64,000 bases of DNA from Endozoicomonas sp965198415 (GTDB lineage Bacteria > Pseudomonadota > Gammaproteobacteria > Pseudomonadales > Endozoicomonadaceae), in NCBI GenBank assembly GCA_965198415.1, contig CBDAPN010000031.1, positions 434,001-498,000 on the forward strand. The letters run 5' to 3'. Every line of letters begins with the position of its first letter. Position 1 is the first letter of the stretch. A program made the position numbers and the translations under genes. The notes beneath the pieces are model-generated. The model was given only the letters and a program-made list of their open reading frames with translations. It was not told the DNA's origin and did not search any database. Positions 19,165 through 29,335 of the stretch are shown here, piece by piece.

Positions 19165-22100
19165 TCAGCCTTCTTCGTGAATCGTTGTTAAGGAAGGCCT
19201 TAAATACCATGGTGGTCTGGAAAAATTGCTGAGAAGGTCTGCGCTGCCCGATAAAATGGCCATATGTGCATCACGACCTGACTGAGTGAAGTGGCTTATC
19301 TCACCCACGTTAGGTGCACAGCGCTGGTTTGCAAGTTGGCGTGGGAGGTAAACATTCATTCTCGGTCCCCGGACGGTCAATAAGTGTTCTCGTAATCTGG
19401 TAATGTAGTTGAGGCGGCCAGTGTCGCCGTCAGTCTCAGGTAAGGTTATACCTCTTTCCACTGTCCAGCTTTCACTCCATAGCCGCAAAGTACTTAAAAA
19501 TGTCGTGTTGATGGTGTCTGTATCAGAAACCGCATGACTACTCAGTTGAGATGCTGTGCGAAGCGCGCCTAATAATTGATACATGTTTTGCTCTCGCTGA
19601 ATTATGATCGGTCCTTGATAAGAGGGTAAGTTTGGTTCACCGTAAGGCGGGGGAGGTTCGCCGGTGGGAGGTGGGTAGTCATAAGCTTCACGGTTGATCA
19701 AAGAGCGCAATGTTGTGGCTATGTTTCTGTCGTTAATTGCCTGATCTGTGAGTGCAGCGCTTTCTGGGGTGTCGCTTTCGGAAATACCCTTGCCAAGGGC
19801 TATACCGGTAGCCCCATACTTGGTGAGCGATGGTGCAATAGCGGCAATGGTTTCCATAGTCGCTGCGGCTGCGAGGCCGAAGCTGGTATAAATCAACGCT
19901 ATGCCAGCTTCCTTATTACCGCTGTCCAGCGCGCCCTGACCTCCCATCTGTGAAATACCTGCCAACGCTGAGGATACCGACGCTGCTGTACCCATTGACC
20001 AGGCCAGTGAGGTACCGGCTGAGGGAATGGCAAAGGCGACGCCAATAATACCCAGAACGGCGTTCAGTGCTCCTATACCGTAGTTCAGCCCCTGGCTGAC
20101 GCTGTTTCCGGTTGGGTCCGTAAAGGCAATAGGGTTGCCAAGCCCGTAGGCGTAGAGGTTACTGACCTTGTGATTATCACGGGTAATAAAGCGTTTAAGC
20201 TCGGGGTGATAGAAACGGTTTCTCAGATAGACGAGCCCTGTAGTCTGATCCATCATTTCCTGATTCCACAGAAAATCAGTACTCAATTTCTCTGTGGTGT
20301 CGGGTTCACCGTAGCCTTGGTAAGCATAGAGTGTGGCTATATTCTTGCCCTGAGTATCGGTGCCAAGCTTGGCGCCAGTACTTTTATTGGCAATAAATAG
20401 CTGCTCACCATAATCTTCAGTCAACACGCCCAGATATTTATTTTTATACTGAATGAAATTATGCCACTTGCCGTTTTTGAGCATCGTTTGGGCACGATGG
20501 TTGGTATCGTAATAAAAGTGCCCACTGCTTTGTTTTTTTTCTATGTGTTCAAGAAAACCTTCCGGAGAATAGTGTAATTTCAAAAGTGACTTATTGTTTT
20601 GATCGGTAACGGCCATCAACAGTCCGAAATCATCATAGCAATAGTTATTACCTTTATGGTCAACGACCATGCGGCCATTGATATCGTAGGTGATATCGAC
20701 TGTTGATGGCGGGTTATCTTTTTTAATCTGAACTAATTGATCGAGGGTATTATATTCGTTATTGATGTGTTGTACCGTGCCATCAGTGGATATGTGCTGT
20801 TCTGTTAGTAAGTTATCATTGGCATCGTATTCATAATGGATTTCTCGGGGCAGGTTAAGAATAGACGCTTCGCTATGGTGGGTATGGGTTTCTTTAATTA
20901 GCCTTTGTAACGCATCATAGTCATAGGTTGTGACTTTATTGGCCTCTTGGCCGTCTGCTGTCTTCGCCCGGGCGTGGTGTTTAACAAGTTCCCCTCGGGG
21001 TAAGTAATGGTAAGTATTGGATAGCAGTTGTTTTCCTTTGTCTGTGGTTACCTCTGTGCGGGCTACACGACCGAAGGGTTCGTAGGACAGTGTTTCCTGA
21101 GTTGGGGGGGTCCCGGTGATGGCTCGCTCAATGGACAGCAACCTACCTTTTATACCATTGTCATCTTCTCCATAGGTGAAAAGTATTTTCGACGAGCCAT
21201 CACTGATAGCGGAAAGTTTGCCTTTATCTTTGTCTTTATACTCGTAGGTTAATACAGTGTTATCAACATGCTTCTGGCTGATTCGGCGGCCTTTGTTATC
21301 AAATGCATAGGTTTGTTGTCTGTTATCCGAATGGACGACGCGGATTAAGTTTCCTTTAAGATCGTAAGTGTAAATTTTTTTACCTTTTATATCGTAGTTT
21401 TCCATGATGCGTCGGTCAGCATCATAACGATAAAAGACTTGATACTGCCTGCCCTCACGTTGCCAGTGGATGGATTCAATGAGCCCTCTCGGATCGTATT
21501 GATTTTTTATACTGTGACCGTCAGGGAGGATGCTCTCAATAACCCTGCCGTTTTTGTCGTAACGGTATTCGGCTACTGTGTCCTCAGATAGTGGAGCGAG
21601 CACACGCTCTAATTGATTGGCAGAGTTATAGAGGTAACGGTAGCCGGTGTGTTGATTAATTTTACCATTGTTATTTTGCTTTTTAACGACAGAGTAAAGG
21701 TTATGGAAAAGGTCGTATGAGCGATTCTGTATCAGGGATAGATTGTTGAAACCGTCAGTTTTTATGCTTGTTTCATTGTAGCCGGCGTCGTATGTATAGG
21801 TGCTGTTAATCACTGCGTACCTACTCAGCGATTGAGTGTCAAGCAGTGCACTTTGTGAACGGTTAACCTGACCAAAACCATTTCTTTTTATTTGTTTTTC
21901 AATAGCGATTGGATGGGTCTTATTTTTTCTAGTTGCGCTGTAGATGATTGTTTTGACTTTTAATAACCAAGGATACTTTTTGACCGTTTTGTGTTTGTCG
22001 CCATTAATGTAAGTGTGTAGGCTCATGTTGTTATCATCATAAACGTAACTGATTTTATTTGACCATTGATCGGTGTTCTCAATTAAACGCATCTGGTCGT

Positions 22101-24165
22101 CGTATTGATAATAAGAGGTTAGATTATATCTATTCTTTTGAGATTTTATTTTTCCAAATGCGTTGTATTTTCTTTCTGTAATGACTTCATATTTTCCATC
22201 TGATAACTCCTCTTCAAAGGTTACTTTGCCAGAGGCGTTTTTACGTATTCGTTGCTTAAAGCCTAAAGGTGTTACGGCTTCGGTGGCATTGAAGCCATCT
22301 TGATCATAAATGTAATGATGATATTTATAAACCGCTCCGGCTGGATCGATGTGACGTATTAGCTGACCAAGATTGTTATAAAAATATTGAGTTTTTTCAC
22401 CGAGGGCTGAAACGTGTGCGATTAGCTGATTGTTTCGAGTGTCCACTAGGCCTTTTGTTACATTGCCGAGACTGTCTTTGTGTACAGTAGTTAAAATGGC
22501 GGATGACTTATTGAAGTGGTATTTGATTTCTGCCGTTGTTTTTTGTACACCGGGCATTCCTTTGGCGAGCCATTGTAGTTGCTTGAAAATTTGCCTTCCT
22601 AACCTGTCATAGCAATAGTTGACTTGCTGCCAGGGTTGCCACTGGTTTTTTTTTACTAATGTGTAGGTGATCAACTTTGAGTGTGTTTTATTTGAAGGCG
22701 ATAAATAATATTGTGTTTTAATGGCTTTTTCTGATGTCATGTCTTTATTGACAGTTTCGGCCAGTAAGCTAAAGTGCGAAGTAAAATATTTGTGTGTTGT
22801 TTCTCGAATTTTGTGCCATTTTTCTTCATACCGATGGTATACCGAATGGTTCTCTTTAATCTTATTGCCGTATACGTCATAACTTTTATCAATACGGTTG
22901 CTTGGAATGTATTCTCCCTTTTTCTTATTCCAGACGGCATGAATGATACTTATAGGCTTGTCATAGTTGGTTGAACGGCTGTATTTGAAGGGGCTAATGG
23001 TATAGGAGTAGACAGTTTTTGTAAAAGAATCGTTGTTTTTATAGGTGCGTACTTCTATTGGTAAGTGCAAAAAATTATACTCATGAACTTTGTGATGAAT
23101 TATTGGGTCGTTAAAGTTACCGTCGGTTTGTTTGACCTCTACCGCATAACGAAAATTAAAGTCGTTGCTCTCCATTAGGTTGTCAGTAGAGTCAGACATT
23201 GCGTATAAAGGATAACCGGTAAAATTATTTCCCTTAGCGTAGCTATAATGGGATTCATGCTGTATTTCATTGGTTGCCAGGTCTGTTTGTTTATAATGTA
23301 TCACCACTGGTATCTCTCCTTTACCACTCGAATGGATAAATGGAATTGTGTCGTAGCTTATCTCGGTGAACAGGCCAGCTGGGGATTTAAATGTATGCAG
23401 TAAGTTTTGATCACTGATATTTATATAGTTGAATTCATAACGTTGCTCCATTGAATTAATTATGGTGGTAACGCCTTCGTGGGTATAATAGACTTTTAAC
23501 TGCTTGCCATCAGGAAGTTCGACAATAAGAGTATTTGGCTCATAGTTAAAGGTGTAACGATTACCATAATTATCGATGATTGCTGATAGTTTTGCGGACT
23601 TCAAACTCCCCACAGGCTCTTCATATTCAAGGGTGGTTCGATTACCAAAACGGTCTTGTTGAGTAACTAGCAGCCCCTGATTGGAAAAAAACTTAATGCT
23701 GCCATCTTTATGTTTTAATTTATAGCGATAAAATCGTGATTCATCTCTTGGTATTTTTCTTGTTGTACCAAAATCCTGAAAAAAATTGCCATGCTGGTTA
23801 TAGTATTTTAAACCAGAAGCGTAGAGGGTTTCGTCGTGCCATAGCGGGTCAATGATCCATTGATTTGAACCTATGACGGCTATTTTTTTATCAATATGGT
23901 CTACATCTAATTGCCACCCTTTCGGTAAACCGAATCTTCCACTTGTATTATATCGGTAGTTCAGGTTGAGAGAAAAAGGCATGCTCACATGAGCTGTTTT
24001 AATTAATGGGTAAGAAAACTGGAAAGTGCCTGTGGCAATGTTAACCGATGCGCTCGAACTATTGGCATGATTATAGGCTTGGCTACCAGCATACTCTGAA
24101 ATACTGATAGTGGAAAATACCAAAGCCCATAAAGCCAACAATAAATGCGTGAAAAATCGCTGCAT
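19165..24165 (-). CDS. Copy 5: diverged secreted YD/RHS-repeat protein, 1666 aa
   Basis: The start ATG at 24165 follows AAGG at about 10 bases and opens a signal peptide (hydrophobic about 8-20) ahead of SEYAGSQAYN. The YD and core layout is conserved: YRYDKNGR, ETLSYEPFGR, GLVYLRNRFYHPELKRF, then FTDPTG with Asp 1350 at 20116-20118. The core is clearly diverged from both homogenised groups. The 313-residue tail is the longest. Its hydrophobic part (IPSAGTSLAW ... ALDSGNKEA) resembles the + arm tails although the gene is on the - strand. The tail then has a proline-rich stretch with PPPPY (1504-1508, 19642-19656), a YQLL (Tyr 1529) and an unrecognised end of about 130 residues. It may be an older member linking both arms. 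Confidence 0.95.
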   Translation of the reverse strand: MQRFFTHLLLALWALVFSTISISEYAGSQAYNHANSSSASVNIATGTFQFSYPLIKTAHVSMPFSLNLNYRYNTSGRFGLPKGWQLDVDHIDKKIAVIGSNQWIIDPLWHDETLYASGLKYYNQHGNFFQDFGTTRKIPRDESRFYRYKLKHKDGSIKFFSNQGLLVTQQDRFGNRTTLEYEEPVGSLKSAKLSAIIDNYGNRYTFNYEPNTLIVELPDGKQLKVYYTHEGVTTIINSMEQRYEFNYINISDQNLLHTFKSPAGLFTEISYDTIPFIHSSGKGEIPVVIHYKQTDLATNEIQHESHYSYAKGNNFTGYPLYAMSDSTDNLMESNDFNFRYAVEVKQTDGNFNDPIIHHKVHEYNFLHLPIEVRTYKNNDSFTKTVYSYTISPFKYSRSTNYDKPISIIHAVWNKKKGEYIPSNRIDKSYDVYGNKIKENHSVYHRYEEKWHKIRETTHKYFTSHFSLLAETVNKDMTSEKAIKTQYYLSPSNKTHSKLITYTLVKKNQWQPWQQVNYCYDRLGRQIFKQLQWLAKGMPGVQKTTAEIKYHFNKSSAILTTVHKDSLGNVTKGLVDTRNNQLIAHVSALGEKTQYFYNNLGQLIRHIDPAGAVYKYHHYIYDQDGFNATEAVTPLGFKQRIRKNASGKVTFEEELSDGKYEVITERKYNAFGKIKSQKNRYNLTSYYQYDDQMRLIENTDQWSNKISYVYDDNNMSLHTYINGDKHKTVKKYPWLLKVKTIIYSATRKNKTHPIAIEKQIKRNGFGQVNRSQSALLDTQSLSRYAVINSTYTYDAGYNETSIKTDGFNNLSLIQNRSYDLFHNLYSVVKKQNNNGKINQHTGYRYLYNSANQLERVLAPLSEDTVAEYRYDKNGRVIESILPDGHSIKNQYDPRGLIESIHWQREGRQYQVFYRYDADRRIMENYDIKGKKIYTYDLKGNLIRVVHSDNRQQTYAFDNKGRRISQKHVDNTVLTYEYKDKDKGKLSAISDGSSKILFTYGEDDNGIKGRLLSIERAITGTPPTQETLSYEPFGRVARTEVTTDKGKQLLSNTYHYLPRGELVKHHARAKTADGQEANKVTTYDYDALQRLIKETHTHHSEASILNLPREIHYEYDANDNLLTEQHISTDGTVQHINNEYNTLDQLVQIKKDNPPSTVDITYDINGRMVVDHKGNNYCYDDFGLLMAVTDQNNKSLLKLHYSPEGFLEHIEKKQSSGHFYYDTNHRAQTMLKNGKWHNFIQYKNKYLGVLTEDYGEQLFIANKSTGAKLGTDTQGKNIATLYAYQGYGEPDTTEKLSTDFLWNQEMMDQTTGLVYLRNRFYHPELKRFITRDNHKVSNLYAYGLGNPIAFTDPTGNSVSQGLNYGIGALNAVLGIIGVAFAIPSAGTSLAWSMGTAASVSSALAGISQMGGQGALDSGNKEAGIALIYTSFGLAAAATMETIAAIAPSLTKYGATGIALGKGISESDTPESAALTDQAINDRNIATTLRSLINREAYDYPPPTGEPPPPYGEPNLPSYQGPIIIQREQNMYQLLGALRTASQLSSHAVSDTDTINTTFLSTLRLWSESWTVERGITLPETDGDTGRLNYITRLREHLLTVRGPRMNVYLPRQLANQRCAPNVGEISHFTQSGRDAHMAILSGSADLLSNFSRPPWYLRPSLTTIHEEG

Positions 24166-24354
24166 GGTTTATGCCTTAATGATCAGATTTTATTGTGAAT
24201 TGAGGCTGTTAAGCGCCTTCGTGATCAATATACGGTTGTCGCTTGTCGAGTTGCTTTTGCCAGTCAACCCGTTGCTCGCTATATCAGAAAATGATGCCAG
24301 ACACACTTTTCTTTGGTAGTTTTCTTGAGAAAGTGTGCCCGGTTTACTTATTTG
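24166..24354 (-). other. Spacer between copies 6 and 5, with a weak hairpin
   Basis: No gene. On the - strand GCACACTTTCT can pair with AGAAAAGTGTGT (24301-24338) with one bulge, just after the stop of copy 6. No T-run follows, so termination is uncertain. The spacer shares no block with the other spacers. AAGG ahead of copy 5 serves as ribosome site. Confidence 0.4.
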
Positions 24355-27300
24355 CTATTGAGCGATTGAAGAGGAGAACGTAGCGTGCCATAGCCTTGCC
24401 AGTGAGGCATCACCATTTCTCATCGTATTTTCAGACTGTTGAAATCTGCCGTATAACAAGGCCTGGTTTGAGTTTGTAATTGCAGGCAGACTCTCCAAAA
24501 CTTCGACAGCCGCTGGGCTGATGACGGCTGCTTTGGAGTCAAGTGGTGTCCCGTGAGTTATGACTGGTTGAAATCCATGAGCATCAGCTGGCAGAGATTC
24601 TGCTGCACTCACTGGCCTAAAGGTTTGTCCGGCAGAAGCGAGGAAACCCTCTTCTCCTGCTGTCAAGCCAAGCCGTTGCGCTGCAGTTGAGTGGGCTACT
24701 CTGTCATTAATTTGCCAGTCACTCATCAAAGCCGATGATTCGGTTTCGAAAGCGTTTGCTGTTGCGGCCTGAATTTGAGGCGTTTGTGTTGCTTTAATGA
24801 ACGGTGTTTTTTGCATTTTTTGTGTGCTTTGGATCAGTGGTGAGGCGGTAAAATGATCTTGTTTTAAGTCTATAAAGTGCGCAATGGCTGGAATTATAAA
24901 CACAGCGCCTGCCGCTAGATCGACTCCAAAGTTTGCCTCGACCTCATGCAGCGCAGTGAACAACGACTGGCTGCCAACCTCGATAACCGTTTGCAATGCG
25001 AGCAGGCCAAGGTTTGGTCTTGTGGCTGCTTCGGCCAATGAAATACCGATGGCGCCTGCCAATGAAAGTGAAGCGGATTGCGTAGTGCTTTCAGCACCCC
25101 CTAAAGACGGCACTCGCCCTTGTGGATCTCGGGACACCTGATCACAGTTGCCCATGGGATCAATAAAAGTAATGGGGTTAGCTTGGGCATAAACGTAGCG
25201 ATTATCAGCTTTACGGTAGTCTTTGCTGATAAACTGTGCCAACCCAGGATGGTAGAACCGATTTTTCAAGTAGACGAGTCCTGTTGCTTGATTGGTCATC
25301 TCCTGATTCCAGAGAAAGTCGCTGGTAGACTGACTGCCCTGATCGGGCTGGATTACACCATACCCATCATAGGAGTAAACATTGGTGGTTATATGGCCGC
25401 TATTATTTCTGCCCAGTTGTGCACCAGTGCTTTTATTCGCCATAAATAGCTGATATCCATGGGTTCCCGCCAATGTGGCCAGGTATTTACCGCCATGCTG
25501 AATGAAATCGTAAGATCTTTTGTTTTTAGTTATCGTTAAAGCGCGTTTATTCAGGTCATAGTAAAAATCCTGACGGCCGCTATCGGTATTGATATGGCCG
25601 AGCAACCCATCAGGCAGATAGTCAAAACTGGCCACAACTTTTTTGTGTGCATTGGTGACTGACAGTAATAACCCCAAGTCGTCGTATTGATATTTGTTAC
25701 CTTTGTCATCAACAACCATGCGCCCATTAGCATCATGAGCCACGGTGAAGGTTTTCTTCGGGGTTTCCTGATCAATTTTCGTCAGTTGATTGAGGCTGTT
25801 GTAATGACGGGTTGTTGTGTTGACCGTCCTCGCCCCCCTAGAGCGCTGCTCTTGGGTCAGGTTATTATTGCCATCGTATTGATAGTCAAGGGTATGACTA
25901 AGGGCTGTGGATGAAGGTTTATCATTGGTCTGGCGATGCTCTTCACGGGTCAGCCTTTTAAAGGAGTCGTAATGGTAATGGGTGTCTGTATTGATTTTAG
26001 TAACGGCTGAGTGGCCACTGCTGTGGGCTGTGATGGTTTGCTTAACCAGTTCACCTCGAGGTAAAAACTCATAGTTTGCAGAATATACCAGCGCGTTATC
26101 CTTAGCGGTCACCTTGACCTGATTCACGCGGCCAAATGATTCGTAACCGTAATGCGCTGTTGTTTTACCGATACCCTTGGTATCTCGCTCAATCGCTATA
26201 AGCCGACCTTCTATGCCGTTGTCATCTTTTCCGTAGGTAAATTGCACGTGGTTGGCATTATCGCTAATAGACGACAATTTGCCCTTATCTTTGGCGTCAT
26301 ATTGGTAAGTGAGTGTAGTTTTACTGGGGTTTTCTTGTTTAACCAGTCGGTTCAAGTGGTCATATTGATAGTGTTGTTGCTTGTTGTCGGGGTAGGTAAT
26401 CAGGGATAGTTTGCCATCTGGTTCGTAGTGATAGCTCTGATGCTGCCCCTGTGAATCGGATAACCGTATTAAATGGCCGTCTGAGTCATAGAGGTAAAGC
26501 ACCTTATAGGGTTTGTTATTTCGACTCCAGCTGATGGAATTCAACAGACCGCTGGCGGTATACTGTTTTTTGATGCTGTGCCCATCGGGTAGCTGATGTT
26601 CAATTTCCCGACCATTTTTGTCGTAGCGGTACAGGTCGACCAACGGCTTGCCGGCATGACCTTTTGGCGAAACAATGCGCTCTAGCTTATTTTCAGTGTT
26701 ATAAAAGTATTGATAACCCGAATGTTCAGAAATCTTGCCATGGTGACTCTGTTGTTTGTTAAAGGTATGCTGATTGTTAAAAAGGTCATAGGTTGAATTT
26801 TTTGTTAGTGATAGTCCATCAAACCCGCTCGTTTCAATTTTGGTTTTATTCTGGCTCGGGTTATATTCGTATTTGTTTTGTACAACAGAGTGCTTTTTAT
26901 TTGATGCAGTATCCACTAGGGCGCTCTGTTCACTGACCACCAGACCAAAGCCATTTTTGACCACTTGATTTTCAATGGCTTCTTTGCCTGCACCAAGAGG
27001 GTAGTAGGTTGTTTCTGTAGTCAACAGCCAGGGCTTGATGCTGGTCTTTTTAAAATATTTGCCATTAAAGAATACCGTTTGTGCAAAAGGGGTTTCGCTA
27101 TATGCAAAAGTGGTTTTATTTAACCAGGGATCAATTTTTTCTTTTACCCGAAAATGCTCATCATATTTGTAGGTAGTCTTCTGACCAAAGCGATCCTTAT
27201 GCAGAATTATTCTGCCATAGGCGTTGTAGTCCTTTTGTTCAAGCAGTTGGAATTTACCATTTACTTTATATTCCCTTGCAATCACTCGATCCAGTGGATC

Positions 27301-29217
27301 TTTTTGTATGCGCTGCTCGTAGCCCATTGGTGATTTGTGAATCTCGGCATTTAATCCTTTATCTGAAAAGTCGTAACGTTTGATGGTGTGTTTATTTCCA
27401 TCTGGGTCAGTGTGTTGTATCAATTGTCCTAAGTTGTTATATCGAAATTCGTTTTTTTCACCGAGAGGAGAGGTTTTGCTGAGTAATTGATTGTTACGGG
27501 TATCGACTGTCTTTTGCGTTACATGCCCGAGACTGTTCTCATGCTCAAGGGTTAAAATTCCTGAGGTTTTATCGAGGAGATAACGGGTTTTTTTATGGGT
27601 TTTCTGTATACCAGGCATTCCTTTAGCTAGCCATTTCAGCTCACTGTATGTCTCCCGGCCCGCTTTATCGTGGGTGTAGTTGATCTGCTGCCAGGGGTGC
27701 CATACGCCAGTTTTGTTGGATGTTGTAAGGGTCGTTTTGCTGCTGTAGGTTTTTTTCGATGGCGCTAAGGTGTATGTGGTTTTCATGGTTTGTTGGGATA
27801 CGCTGTCGTTGTCGATGGTTTCGACTAACAGGCTGTAGTGATCAGTAGCGTATTTATGCTCCAGAGCGCGTACCTGACGCCAAGTGTTTTTAACCGGATT
27901 GTATAACGAGTAAGTTTCCTTAGTTTTGTTGCCAAATACATCGTAGCTGGCATCTATTTTGGTGGTGGGAATGAATTTTTTTTGTTTTTTATGCCAGGTA
28001 TGGTTGATGATACTGGTAGGTTTGTCATAGTTGGTGGTGCGGTTGGGAAAAAAACCTAGCAAGGAGTATGAATATTCAGTTTTCGAATAAAGCATATTAT
28101 TTGTAAAGGTGAGAATTTCAACGGGTAAGTGCAAAAAATTATATTTAAATGTTTGACGCCTATCCAAGAGGTTTTTGCTGTCGCCGCTGGTTTGTTTGAC
28201 GTTAACTGAATAGAAAAAACTTTGGTCATTGCTATCCATCAGCCTGTCTGTTGAGCCTGAGGGGCTATAATTGGGCTGGCCGCTAAAATTTTTAGTATCA
28301 GAGTAGATGTAATAACTCTCATGATACAATTTGCCCGATGATGAATTTGATTGTTTGAAGTGGGTGACCACCGGCAGATTGGGAGCAGTTGAGCCGTATT
28401 CCAGTTCATTGAGCAGCCCCAGTGGCGTAGTTATTGTTTCCAAAAGATCGTGACCATTGAAATTAGTATAAGTAAACACATAGCTTTGATTCATAGGGTT
28501 GACGATGTTGGTAACGCCATGGTGGCCAAAATAGACCCTTTGCACTCTACCATCTGGGTAATTGATAACCAGCGTGTTTGGCTCGAAGTTAATTGCGTAA
28601 CGATTGCCGTAATTATCCGTAACTGCTGCCAGCTTCGCCTTTCCTACAGGCTGAACGGGTTTTTGATAGTCAATCGTTATCGTGTTATCAAAACGATCCC
28701 TTTTTTGTATCAGCAGGCCTTGTTTCGAAAAGTAATTTTCACTGCCGTCTTTATGTACTGACTTAAATAGGTAGTAGCGTCCCGGTGCTGTGGGAATTTC
28801 TTTCTCTTCTTGTTCTGCGTAAAACATGGTGCCATGCTGGTTATAGTATTTTAAACCAGAGTGAAAGCCAGGTTCATCGTGCCAATTTTGGCTGGTCAGC
28901 CACTGTTGACCATTGAGCTTGAGTGTATTCCCATTAAAGTAATCCACATTGAGCTCCCAGCCTTTGGGTAGTCCGAACATCCCCTCGCAAGTATAGTCGT
29001 AGACTAAATTGAGTACGAAAGGGTTCAGTTTGCCTGTTGCTTCTATCAACGGATAGGTGAAGTGGAACGTACCGGTGGCTGTGTTTACTGAGGCAGGACT
29101 CAGAGTTATCTGATTATAGGCCTGACTGCCTCTGTAACTAATACTTAAATCAGAAAAACTTAAAGTCAGGGCGATTGTCAGTGCAGTAGGAATGCACTCG
29201 GTTAACACTTTCTTCAT
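24355..29217 (-). CDS. Copy 6: diverged secreted YD/RHS-repeat protein, 1620 aa
   Basis: The start ATG at 29217 lies 10 bases after a GGA ribosome site. The signal peptide has a basic start (MKKVL) and a hydrophobic stretch to about residue 25, then SYRGSQAYNQ. FGLPKGW, YD repeats and the RHS core (NPITFIDPMG, Asp 1353 at 25159-25161) are all present. The 264-residue tail is unlike the others. Its hydrophobic region is weaker (LSLAGAIGISLAEAA; LAAGAVFIIPAIAHF), followed by a long Ala/Thr/Gln-rich hydrophilic part without Tyr-motif clusters. It still ends with GDASL 14 residues before the C-terminus, the motif shared with copies 8-13. It shares INDR in the tail with copy 5. No enzyme domain is recognised in the tail. 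Confidence 0.95.
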   Translation of the reverse strand: MKKVLTECIPTALTIALTLSFSDLSISYRGSQAYNQITLSPASVNTATGTFHFTYPLIEATGKLNPFVLNLVYDYTCEGMFGLPKGWELNVDYFNGNTLKLNGQQWLTSQNWHDEPGFHSGLKYYNQHGTMFYAEQEEKEIPTAPGRYYLFKSVHKDGSENYFSKQGLLIQKRDRFDNTITIDYQKPVQPVGKAKLAAVTDNYGNRYAINFEPNTLVINYPDGRVQRVYFGHHGVTNIVNPMNQSYVFTYTNFNGHDLLETITTPLGLLNELEYGSTAPNLPVVTHFKQSNSSSGKLYHESYYIYSDTKNFSGQPNYSPSGSTDRLMDSNDQSFFYSVNVKQTSGDSKNLLDRRQTFKYNFLHLPVEILTFTNNMLYSKTEYSYSLLGFFPNRTTNYDKPTSIINHTWHKKQKKFIPTTKIDASYDVFGNKTKETYSLYNPVKNTWRQVRALEHKYATDHYSLLVETIDNDSVSQQTMKTTYTLAPSKKTYSSKTTLTTSNKTGVWHPWQQINYTHDKAGRETYSELKWLAKGMPGIQKTHKKTRYLLDKTSGILTLEHENSLGHVTQKTVDTRNNQLLSKTSPLGEKNEFRYNNLGQLIQHTDPDGNKHTIKRYDFSDKGLNAEIHKSPMGYEQRIQKDPLDRVIAREYKVNGKFQLLEQKDYNAYGRIILHKDRFGQKTTYKYDEHFRVKEKIDPWLNKTTFAYSETPFAQTVFFNGKYFKKTSIKPWLLTTETTYYPLGAGKEAIENQVVKNGFGLVVSEQSALVDTASNKKHSVVQNKYEYNPSQNKTKIETSGFDGLSLTKNSTYDLFNNQHTFNKQQSHHGKISEHSGYQYFYNTENKLERIVSPKGHAGKPLVDLYRYDKNGREIEHQLPDGHSIKKQYTASGLLNSISWSRNNKPYKVLYLYDSDGHLIRLSDSQGQHQSYHYEPDGKLSLITYPDNKQQHYQYDHLNRLVKQENPSKTTLTYQYDAKDKGKLSSISDNANHVQFTYGKDDNGIEGRLIAIERDTKGIGKTTAHYGYESFGRVNQVKVTAKDNALVYSANYEFLPRGELVKQTITAHSSGHSAVTKINTDTHYHYDSFKRLTREEHRQTNDKPSSTALSHTLDYQYDGNNNLTQEQRSRGARTVNTTTRHYNSLNQLTKIDQETPKKTFTVAHDANGRMVVDDKGNKYQYDDLGLLLSVTNAHKKVVASFDYLPDGLLGHINTDSGRQDFYYDLNKRALTITKNKRSYDFIQHGGKYLATLAGTHGYQLFMANKSTGAQLGRNNSGHITTNVYSYDGYGVIQPDQGSQSTSDFLWNQEMTNQATGLVYLKNRFYHPGLAQFISKDYRKADNRYVYAQANPITFIDPMGNCDQVSRDPQGRVPSLGGAESTTQSASLSLAGAIGISLAEAATRPNLGLLALQTVIEVGSQSLFTALHEVEANFGVDLAAGAVFIIPAIAHFIDLKQDHFTASPLIQSTQKMQKTPFIKATQTPQIQAATANAFETESSALMSDWQINDRVAHSTAAQRLGLTAGEEGFLASAGQTFRPVSAAESLPADAHGFQPVITHGTPLDSKAAVISPAAVEVLESLPAITNSNQALLYGRFQQSENTMRNGDASLARLWHATFSSSIAQ

Positions 29218-29251
29218 GGTGATAATTCCAACAAAACTGGGTCAGTTTGAA

Positions 29252-29297
29252 TAACAAAATGGCTGGACATTTTGTTAACCAGCTGCAGTGCAGCTGG
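29252..29297 (-). terminator. 3' double hairpin after copy 7 (short type)
   Basis: On the - strand a GC-rich palindrome (29279-29297, CCAGCTGC arms) is followed by an A/T stem whose arms are TAACAAAATG and CATTTTGTTA (29252-29277) around a six-base loop. The stem covaries with that of the long type. The T-run is interrupted by G. Confidence 0.5.
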
Positions 29298-29335
29298 CTA
29301 TCTCCTGCAAAGCTTCTTAGCCTTTGCTGTCATTC

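Noticed and set aside
18981..19232. 83-codon ORF across the convergence point
   Set aside because: It is created by the 17-bp repeat rotating through frames and overlaps the end of copy 5.
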